Assembly (NCBI GenBank): GCA_934047225.1
Contig: OW203984.1
Span: 6,705,201-6,769,200, forward strand
Source of the DNA: Ypsolopha sequella
Lineage: Eukaryota; Arthropoda; Insecta; Lepidoptera; Ypsolophidae
DNA length: 64,000 nt
Direction: 5' to 3'
In this document: positions 22,421 through 31,600 of the stretch, in pieces
Numbering within the stretch: the stretch's first letter is position 1
Layout: every line of letters starts with the position of its first letter
Made by a program: the position numbers and the translations under genes
The notes under the pieces: generated by a model
The model's input: the letters and a program-made list of their open reading frames with translations, nothing else
The model's database searches: none
Told to the model about the DNA's origin: nothing

Positions 22421-24740
22421 CATAGCCGTCTCCATTTACAAGCCATGAACATAAGTTTGGCAACGTCGCCTAGCTGTCAGTTAGTGGTCCTATGGTCCTT
22501 TCTCATCTATGATCATCAATTAATTAATTCATCACATCATGCTTAAATATAAAACAAGTCCCATTTCTAGAGGTGAAATTAATAGAAAATAAATAAAAAA
22601 TATATATTTTTAATGCAATCCTTTATTTAACACATTTACAATATTACATTACAATAAATATTACATTTAAATTACAAATTAGCAATTTTAGTTGTTTAAT
22701 GTCATAAGTTTCCTCTTTTTTCCTTTGTTACATTCATTGTTATTGTTCATCAATTTCTGGTAATTGTTTAAAACAATATTGCACATTATTTTCAGAATGG
22801 ACTGAAACAATCTGTCAAATGTGTTACCACATTCACATTTCTCTACCAAATAGATAGTGATAAAGTCTGACTCTAGGCTTGCTTTTGTTAATTTATACAA
22901 AACAGCCTTGTGGTCGCCTTTTTTTAGAAATTTGCTTTCTAGAATTTTGTTATTTATTATATACTCAAAAATACTACACATGTGGTAGAACATAATACAT
23001 ACAGAAGCAGTAGGTACAATTAAACCACCCCTCTGCAAGTACATAATTGAAATATTGTGAATCTGTTTCAGTACCTTTTGATTCAACAACATATTTTTCA
23101 CATAAGCGACAGCATAATTTATTTTTTACACTGTGAGCTACATAGCCACACACATACAGCTTTGCGTCTTCATCAATTTCCATAATTTCAAGGTAGTTTT
23201 CCGGAAAAAAGTTCTGTGCACGCCACTGGAAGAGATCATGAATGTTTGTACCGTTGTGGCCATGCAGTTTGCATTATTATGAGCATATCCAGATATGTTA
23301 GATGATTTGAAGTTGAGCCCGCTTTTAATATATATTTCATCTATAAGTAAATTTACGTATTTTTCTCTATCAGTCAATGTCTTTACCATATGGGTCAAAT
23401 AATGTTCAGTCGGATTACAAGATCCAGGTGAAATGGTCAGCGAGGAAGAGATACGTTGTAAATATCGCTTTGTTGGCAAACATAAATAATTTTGAAGTAA
23501 ATTATATGATGAACTAGACTGGCAATACATAACAAAAGCAAATAAGATGGTAATCATGCTGTATTGACGCTTTTTGTTAACCATATTGGAAAGCTGATCT
23601 TTTATGATAATCAGTTTAGACTCACAAGTATTGTCTTCAACGCTATCGACGTTCATTGAAATGGTTTTATCAATGTAATGTATTGCTTTTTTCAAATAAA
23701 ATTCTTTTGTCGGCAACACACCATTGCTAGCCATACTCGTCTGATATCTCGCAAGAATATTTTCCAGCTGAGACCATGCATCGTGTCAGTTTCTGATCTT
23801 GGGGTAGGACCCAACTTAGGTCATTCGGAGAGAGTTCATTTTCACCCACAAATACCTTAATTTTTAAAGTATCATCCACAAGAACACTACACATTACACA
23901 CAGCCTGTCATCCTCACTATTTGCACAATCTAACACATATAAACGCATGTGATCTGATGATCGGTCAAACTTCCACTTTTGTGACATAACGGAATTAATT
24001 TTCAGTACAAGATCGTCATAGTTTTTGATCATATCACTGTTCAGAAAAGCGTTGGTAGCATCCTCTTGCCTTTGTTGTTCCTTACGGTGCCGGTCTTCAG
24101 GGTTGGTTCTTGATTTTGGTGCAGATATGGAAAGATAACTCGGTAAGTTTGGAAATACGCATGGTGTTGCACCCTCCATTAACTTAGGCCTCTTCAACAT
24201 CTGCTGTAAGACATTTCCATCTTTATCAACCACTCGCTCGGTCCTAATAATGTCGGTGGGCACAAAATGTTTTGCACAAACTACGGCACTGGAACTAGGC
24301 GTCCAATCCTTTCGTGGAATAGCTCTTAACCAAGACTGACGAATACTTTCATCATTTGGAAACGAAAAGGTGGATACCAGTCCTTCTTTTTTCTGACTGT
24401 CGTAGTTACTTGCGCACCCTGGAACGCAACAACGCCGCGGCATCTGAAATATAACCTCAAATTAGTACCCAAGGAAATAATACTGTAAATTACACAAATA
24501 AACAAACGTTAACTATATTTCCACTTACTTTTACGTGTATTTGTAGATATGGCAATCGCAATACTGTTTAAACTTCGAGAATTTCACTAAACAAAACTTA
24601 CAGAACGAGTGAAGACATAAATTGACGTTTTATTTGTTTGTGAAAGTGGGAGCGAAGAGCGGAGAATGTTAGTGCCGGCCGGACCAGATGCTATGTTGCC
24701 ATACTTCTCTGTTCATGGCTTGTAAATGGAGACGGCTATG
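22421..24740 (-). mobile_element. P-element-like THAP transposon, internally deleted
   Basis: A 2320-bp element with perfect 31-bp terminal inverted repeats (22421-22451 CATAGCCGTCTCCATTTACA..., 24710-24740). It is flanked by GGTAACC on both sides (22414-22420, 24741-24747), a 7-bp direct repeat where P elements usually give 8. Subterminal TGGCAAC is also inverted at both ends. It carries a broken transposase on the minus strand. Outside it, AAGGAGGAAGATA (22399) recurs inverted near 24888, so it may have inserted into another inverted-repeat element. Confidence 0.85.
22688..24443 (-). pseudogene. P-element/THAP9-like transposase, broken
   Basis: Minus strand. The ATG at 24443 follows a good 85-bp 5' intron (24528 GTAAGT to TTTCAG at 24444). 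The N-terminus is a THAP zinc-binding domain: MPRRCCVPGC with C-x4-C spacing, FSFPND, W, and CAKHF, residues about 1-90. Then come a basic/Gln linker and a P-transposase segment (LLIDEIYIKSGL, with an acidic residue of the catalytic type, at about 23320-23350). The frame shifts at about 23735, where the first frame ends at EYG and the next opens at overlapping ATGGCTAGC, and again near 23160-23180 and 23050. Between TTVQTFMISS and the C-terminal Cys-rich part (CGYVAHSV, CCRLCEK) the usual GTP-binding-like and second catalytic regions are missing, so a large internal deletion is inferred. It is a non-functional copy, though its THAP domain is intact and could still bind the TIRs. Confidence 0.75.
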
Positions 24741-24750
24741 GGTAACCGCT

Positions 24751-25199
24751 TCCCATGCGTGGTCCTACAAAACCAAGTCTGTTGGACTTGCTTTAATTCG
24801 CTTGTCTCTCTCTCGCGCTACTGTCGAAGTAGAGCTTGTTTATACAGCAGGCCCATTTTTCAGTTGACTATGTAAGAACGTACCTTATCTTCCTCCTTTT
24901 GTTATATCAATGGTTGTGCCGCGTAATTGGACAAAGGTTTCAAGGTATGTATCATTGCACTACAATTAAATAAGATTTCGATTTATTATTATTATTTTTT
25001 CTTTTTCGTCTTAGTTATTTTAGTATATTTAAGTAAAGATTATATAATGTAAACCCGTTATTGGCCTATGTTTAGTTAATGTTTTTCTGTGTTATTGTTG
25101 TAAATTGTACTGTGGGTTTTGTAAAATAAATAAATAAATTAAGAGCTGGGTAACCATTTTAGTAAAACAAGTCGTTGTTAAAGCCGTCTGGGGCAGAGA
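24751..25199. other. No gene recognised
   Basis: Flank of the P-like element. It contains the outer inverted word TATCTTCCTCCTTTT and a CTCTCTCTCGCGC tract. A coding exon cannot be supported. Confidence 0.4.
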
Positions 25200-25426
25200 T
25201 TCAAAGTAACCTTAGCTCTCAAGCGCCTTGTTTCTTGCGTCGTCGTCGGCGGACCTCGCGGAGAGAACAAATGTATGAAGTTGTATAGAGCCACCCACGG
25301 GTCGCCGTGGCGCGTCTTGCGGAGAGTTGAGCGGCGCGCATTGAGTTGGGCTTCTGGCGGGGCGGTGCGGCGGTGCGCGGGGAGGCGCGCGGTTGAAACA
25401 AAAGCTCACAGCGCGGCAGCCTTTGG
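25200..25426. other. GC-rich island in an AT-rich setting
   Basis: About 200 bp rich in CG dinucleotides (GCGGCGCGC, GGCGGGGCGGTGCGGCGG) with short overlapping frames in both directions, none of a known family. Composition differs sharply from both flanks. It may be the head of a SINE-like or transposon insert, or a CpG-rich promoter. Confidence 0.4.
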
Positions 25427-25640
25427 TCCCAACGAGTTACACCAAAACCAGTCACAGTGTAACTCGTTGGGACAAAAAATAATAAAATGTCCCAACTAGT
25501 TACACTGTTACTCGATGGGACAACTTTTTATTTTTCATCCCAACGAGTCACAGCCCCAAAACAAGAGTGTAACTCGTTGGGATTAAAATTCGTTACACGT
25601 TGACAGCTTTTTTCTTCCCAACGAGTAACACTGTTACCTA
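25427..25640. repeat. Cluster of alternating inverted CCCAACGAGTTACAC motifs
   Basis: The 15-bp motif CCCAACGAGTTACAC or a close variant occurs at least seven times in about 210 bp, alternating in orientation (forward near 25429, 25493, 25550, 25616; inverted near 25455, 25509, 25571). Spacers are A/T-rich. Adjacent pairs can form stem-loops. No coding frame. The origin is probably transposon-terminal or foldback. Confidence 0.8.
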
Positions 25641-26065
25641 AAGCAAGTAACGATCTAAGGCGGAGTAATATTTTCCGATCAAATTTACTGAAAGCGTAAA
25701 CCTATTGTGTTGAGTGAGTCACAATAACAACTTAGTTTTGTTTGTCAAATTGTTTATAGGCTTGGAAAAACCTACACAAAAGAGGCCGAGGTGGCGTCGG
25801 CAACTTCTAGACATGGCGTGTTACGGACATCAGCATGACTATAACTTTTGCTAGTTCTTATTTCGGCGGTATAGCCGTCAAAATATTTACAGATAGGGAG
25901 CTTAAACTGCAGGCGGGTCAACACTCGCATACTCGTTGTGTATGTGAATTGTGTATGAGAAATAGTTAACAGTTATCTAGGTATTAAATAATTTACTTTA
26001 CGTGTAATTAATTTAATAAAATAATTTACGTCTGCACCTGGCCCACGCAGAAATGAGCAGGTCCC
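25641..26065. other. No gene recognised
   Basis: Unassigned sequence between the motif cluster and the mariner relic. No TIR was identified for the relic here. Confidence 0.4.
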
Positions 26066-26830
26066 GTATATCGCACTATTAAACGATACGAGGATGTTTC
26101 AAGAACAGGAGACAGAGAGAGGAATGGTCGACCTCGTACGGTTCGCAATCCAGCGTAGCGGTGATCAAAGCCATCAAGGCGCGAATTCAAAGAAATCCCG
26201 TTGGCTCTTCAGATGGGTTTAAACAGAACCACGTGAAAAGGGTGTTGAATGAAGACCTCGGGCTACGGGCTTACCGTAAAAGAACAGCATACCTCCTGAA
26301 TGCGCGTTTGAAAAAAAAATACCGAGAAATCTTATTTTCAGATGAAAACATTTTTGCAATAAGCAAAATGACAAGGTGTATGCTCACAACAGTGACGAAG
26401 CAAGCTGGCGTGTTCCGCGCGTTCAACGTGGTCATCATCCCTCATCGGTGATGATTTGGCTTGGAGTGTCGTATTTGGGCCCCACTTAGATGTTTTTTTG
26501 TGAAAAAGATACGGTTCTGCAAAACCTGGTAAAGCCTCTTAAACGAACAACCGGGCGTCATTTTTATGAGCACCGGCTCATAAAGCCAATAATATGCAAA
26601 ACTGGTTGGACGCCCATGAAATTGATTTCATCAGGCACGAAGATTGGCCGTCCTCCAGCCCGGACCTTAATCCCATTGATTATAAAATATAGCAGTATTT
26701 AGAGGAAAAATCCTGCGCAAAACCCCATAAAAATTTGGAGTCGCTGAAGCTGACCTCATAGACTGAGAGCTAGCGACCAAATCGGTCATGTGGCTTCAGC
26801 TGTATTGAAACTCCGTTAGCTACTTCCCTG
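26066..26830 (+). pseudogene. maT-type mariner transposase relic
   Basis: Fragments of a Tc1/mariner transposase are spread over all three plus frames. In order: an HTH-region piece (RTIKRYEDVSRTGDRERNGR then PRTVR), QNHVKRVLNEDLGLRAYRKR, the first catalytic region REILFSDENIFAI, NKQNDKVYAHNSDEASW, VQRGHHPSSVMIWLGVSYLG, APAHKANNMQNWLDAH, and the third catalytic region HEDWPSSSPDLNPIDYK. A stop codon stands where the second catalytic Asp is expected, just before APAH. Several frameshifts and a deletion make it inactive. Clear TIRs were not found. Family assignment rests on remembered maT transposases common in moths. Confidence 0.8.
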
Positions 26831-26984
26831 AACAACCTTTTCCGATAATCTTCGTGCTGGCAGGCCGCGGGCGGTGGGTGCGGGTGTAGTGGGGTGGAGA
26901 AAAAAATGAAAAAAAATGTGGGCTCAGCGACTTAAATTTTTTTTTCAAACAGTTGCTCTGAACTCCCTGTGCACCTAAAAAAAA

Positions 26985-27115
26985 ATTTAAATCTTTGTCT
27001 TTTCGATGCAGAAAGAAAAAGACATAACGCTTAAATTAAGTTTAGTCCCGTCAAATAAGTTGAGGCGTGTTACACCGCATCGACACAAATGTGTCATTTA
27101 TTTTGACATAACTTA
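26985..27115 (+). mobile_element. Palindromic MITE, GTCAAATAAGT..ACACC type, copy 1 (partial)
   Basis: TTTGTCTTTTCGATGCAGAA, AAAGACATAACGCTTAA, TAGTCCCGTCAAATAAG and GTGTTACACCGCATCGACAC match the copies at 50284-50437 and 59640-59775. Confidence 0.65.
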
Positions 27116-27119
27116 TGAC

Positions 27120-27713
27120 CCGACTACGTATATATAAGTTAATTATTGGCTTCCGCATAGTAACGCCTATTTCAATCAATTATAGTAAAATTAACAATAA
27201 CATTTTTTTTTTATATAAAACACAATATGGTATCATGGTATCAAATAGAGTAGGTATTAAAGAGCTGATTGTAAAAATGTAAGGTTTACATATAATTATT
27301 TAATTACACTGTTTTGATAAATATTTGAAAAACCACAAAATAATGTTATTATATTCGAAACTGGTGGACCGGGAGCTATGAAGAAATATCATTACAAAAT
27401 AGTTGATATGATAACGTAAAGACAAAAAGAAAAATAAAGCTTTTAAGAAATTTATGAAAAGAAACGAATTTGAAAAATATATTAAAATTATCCTTACCGT
27501 AAGTAACCACGATATAAATAACTTTTTTCAATTATTTGGTACAATCAGTTCTTTTTAGGGTTCCGTAGTACCTAAAAGGTACAAAAGGAACCTTTATGGT
27601 GAGACTCCGTTGCCTGTCCGTCAGTATGTCATAGCTTCATAACTTTAGCACCGTTAAAGATAAAGACATGAAAATTCGCAGAAAAATTGCATAAATTTGC
27701 CCACATTGATATG
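27120..27713. repeat. Older repeat into which the BEL/Pao element inserted
   Basis: It contains AGGGTTCCGTAGTACCTAAA and AACCTTTATGGTGAGACTCC (about 27558-27610), the same dispersed repeat as at 35850-35900, 36575-36630 and, inverted, 39990-40045. The sequence resumes after the retrotransposon at 34555, as expected for an insertion into a pre-existing repeat. Confidence 0.6.
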
Positions 27714-28180
27714 TGTTCGCGCCACTTCTTGTGGCTCTCATACTGCGGGGTAGTTGTGAATTAATATTTTCAACTGTCATTTTCGCTGCATCTCCACCCG
27801 CTTAGTTTTGGACGCAAATCAAGCAGTCGTCAATCAGAAGCCTTTCACGCCGGAGGTCTACGCTGATTGTCATTCGACTAGGTCCTACCTCGACCCTACC
27901 GCCCGCCATTTTGAGATCGCACCCGCTGTGCGCCTCATTTTCATCTATTACTATTACGAAGAAGACTAGCCGAGAAGAGCGCAACCAGGCACGAAGAGGA
28001 AGAAGAAAACCATCTTGGAGAACACCAGAGACTTGGTGGCTCAGGCGAAGCGTGGTTTGTGGTGCATGCAGCTCCTTCCCAAGGTCAGATCTTTCATCTT
28101 CGTAATTTATTTCTCTTCACTTCCCGCTATTTTTTAAAACCTATGGTGATACAAAGCACTGCCGTCATATCGCGTGCTCA
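27714..28180 (+). repeat. BEL/Pao 5' LTR
   Basis: Starts TGTTCGCGCC, ends CGCGTGCTCA (TG...CA). It contains promoter and start-site signals by role. Short open frames inside (27802-27984, 27911-28105) recur exactly in the 3' LTR and are not genes. Confidence 0.95.
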
Positions 28181-28186
28181 TTTTTT

Positions 28187-28203
28187 TGGCCATTCGAGCC
28201 GGA
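28187..28203 (+). other. Primer-binding site, likely tRNA-Tyr
   Basis: TGGCCATTCGAGCCGGA lies six bases after the LTR. It is complementary to the 3' end of eukaryotic tRNA-Tyr (CCGGCTCGAAGGACCA, recalled) at 15 of 17 positions. The tRNA identity is an inference. Confidence 0.6.
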
Positions 28204-28668
28204 TCTAGAACCATTTTAGGCCCTTTGATCTGCGATCTATAACCATTTTTTTGGTATTTCCAACCGCTATCTTCATGTTCTTTGTCTAAAGAACACGTGA
28301 ATTCCGCTCTAATTTTCATTCTGCCCGCAGTATTACCCCGCATTCCCGCTCTTATTTGCATTATCTATGCATTAAAACCCCGCATTCGTCAAAATATTAG
28401 TGATTCCATTTCCTATATACTGGAAATTATAAATTATCTACAGTGAAATACGCCATTCTGTTAATTTATCCGCTGCGATTATACCATTTGATCATTTCAC
28501 AGAAAATATTATCTGCCTACCTGCTAATTCTTAATATTATCGAGAGGTACTCGTACACAGGTTCGTCCGCCGCCCGTGTTATCTCTAACTCATTAGCATT
28601 ATTCTATGTTGTAGTCAGTATAAAACTTTCAATAGTTCTGGTACTTGCCTAACTTTGTACTATATAAC

Positions 28669-31600
28669 ATGCCAAATTCCGCAGAAGCTGCAAAATTAAA
28701 GATGTCGTATAGTTTAAAGAAGCTTAAAAATAAAAGGCAAGAATTGTTTAATCGCCTTCAGAGAGTTTATGACTTTTCTAAAACCGCTTTAGAGGATGTT
28801 TCTTCGGCAGAATTGTTTATGGCCAATGTCGAAACTTTGGATACTGTACGCTCAGAAATTCATGTAATCATAGATGAAATTAATGACACAGAGGTATTGA
28901 TAAATCCTAATTTTGAACCAAATTATCAAAGTTGGTCAGCTTTTGAGGATCTTTACTCCCATTGCAAATACATCAACCGGAAGTTATCACATTCTTCGAA
29001 ATCGGCTGACTCTAAAGTTAAAGCTCCACGTGACATGGAATGTCCCAAAAAACCTACTATCAAGCTTCCAAAACTGGAACTCGTTGGTTTTTCTGGTGAA
29101 GCTACTATGTGGCCAACATTCTATGAAACATTTAAAACCACGATTCACGATAATCCGGACTTGACCGACAACGAACGAGTACAATACCTGATGGGTAAAC
29201 TTTCTGGCCGGGCACTTTCGATTTGTTCTGGAATCACACCGAACGCAACTAACTACGACATAATCTGGAAAACACTCGTTTCTACTTTTCAAGACTCGCG
29301 TAGTTTAGCCACTACTTATTTGGATCAAATGTTTGAATTTCGCCCTTTAACTACCGCTAGTTCAAAAAACTTGGACTTGTTTTTAGACAAGTTCTGTTCC
29401 GCTGTTTCGTGTTTAAAATCGCTGAATATTAAAGATCTTTCGGATTTTATCCTTATGTATTTGGCCCTTAAAAAACTTGATGTTGAAACCGCTCGTTCAT
29501 TTGAAATGTTTAAACGTGGTTCCGATTTACCCCATTATGATGAATTAATATCATTTTTACGGGAACAAACTAAGATACTGAACCGCACTGCACCCGCAAT
29601 TACCGCTCCCGCTCCGAACCGCTCCGTTAATAATAATAACAACAAAACCGGGTACAGTACCAAGTCAACCCATGCTTTTGTCTCCGCTTCGACCAATAAT
29701 AATTGTTGTCCGCTATGTAAACAATTAAAACACTATAATTTATATAAGTGTCCCGAATTTGTGAAACTAGATATCGAGAAAAGATTTCAGTTCATCAAAT
29801 CTAATAACGGTTGCACCAATTGTTTAAGTATTACGCATAACAATTCCGCTTGTAAATCGTCTTATAATTGCCGCCATTGTAATTGTAAACACCATTCGAT
29901 GTTGTGCCGCAAACAAAATGTGATGAATACTCACACCGCGCTTGGTCAAAATATTACCGTGTCTCCACGCACACATACGCAATCTTCGAGGTTGGTGGAT
30001 CCTGCCGTATCGGCGACTAACACAGAACATATGACTAATGATTCTCAATCCGTACCAACTGCGAGTAATAATATTTCTTTATGTAACTTACAGCCTAACT
30101 CGCAGCGTAATGAAACATGCCTTTTAGGTACAATTCAAGTGATCGTGAAAGATTCTAACGGTATGTCTGTCCGTCTACGTGCGCTCTGCGACCCTGCGTC
30201 ACAATCCAGTTTTTCGACGGTTTCCTGTTGTGAGAAGCTTAACTTAAAATATGAGAAAATTCCCCGCGCTTTTGTTAAGGGCATCGGCTCTTCATCAAAC
30301 CCAATTAAGGGTGCGACAAACCTTAAATTGTTTTCACGATTTGATGATTCGGTTTCAATTTCGCTTGACACTTATGTAATCGACCGTATTACCGACAACT
30401 TACCATCGGTGCAGGTGGATTTGTCTACGCTTTCGTATTTAAAAGATATCACACTTGCTGATGAAACATTTTACTTACCGGGTGAGATTGATATTCTTAT
30501 CGGTGCATCTTTATTCGCGGATATCTTGTTATCAGGCCGCGTCTCTGGTCCCCCGGGTACGCCGACGGGATTTCAGACCATCTTCGGTTTTACGCTAATT
30601 GGTAATACGCCTGTTTACCAAAATACCGCATGTTCAATTTCGTTATGCTCTTATATGGAGATTGAACCGCCAATAGATTTTATTTTACAAAAATTTTGGC
30701 AATTAGAAGAGGTGCATTGTGAACCTGCTTCTAGTCCCGCAAATGATGAATGTGAAAAATTATTTATTAACAATGTGTCACGTGACCCCGCTGGTCGCTA
30801 TTCGGTTTCTTTACCGTTCGCACGGAATCCTAACATACTAGGAAACTCGTACCATCACGCAAAAAAGTGTTTTATGTCTCTTGAGCGTAGGTTTGTTTCT
30901 AACGCAGATTTACGTTCCGAGTATAACAATATAATAAATGAATACCTAACTAAAGGTTACATATCCCCGCTTCATAATGATGACCAATTATCTCTTGGTT
31001 ATTATATTCCGCATCATCCCGTAGTGCGTGTTGATAAATCAACGACAAAGGTGCGTATTTGTATGAATGCCAGTACTAAGACTGACTCCGCTGATGGTAC
31101 TCGTGTCTCATTAAATGACACGCTGCACACATGTGCTAATTTGCAAAACGATTTGTTTTTAATTTTACTTGACTTCCGCTTGTATGAAATCGCTTTTACC
31201 TCGGATATCAAACAAATGTTCTTACAAGTTTTGGTTAACGCCGATGATCGCAAATTTCAAAAGTTTTTATACCGCTTTGACACGTGTTCACCGCTTATCG
31301 CTTATCAGTTCAATCGCGTCTGCTTTGGACTACGTAGTAGCCCTTTCCTTGCGATGAGAGTAGTCAGGAAACTCTGTGAGGATGGGAGTTCAGCGTACCC
31401 GCTCGCCGCTACTGTAGCCGCACGAAACTGTTACATGGACGACATCTGCTATAGCACGCCCACCGTGCAGGGCTCCTTACAGCTCAGAGATGAGCTGGTA
31501 GGATTGCTTAAGGCCGGTGGCTTTGAGCTCGTCAAGTGGTCTAGTAACTGTCAACAGTTACTTGATACACTGCCTGATACTCACCGCTTAAATTCTAGTA

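Noticed and set aside
25212..25499. Proline/arginine-rich open frames on both strands
   Set aside because: Three overlapping frames in a 200-bp GC-rich patch, none with a known family; composition alone explains their openness.
27802..28105. Small open frames in the 5' LTR (repeated at 34176-34479)
   Set aside because: Identical frames in both LTRs are by-products of LTR sequence without known domains.
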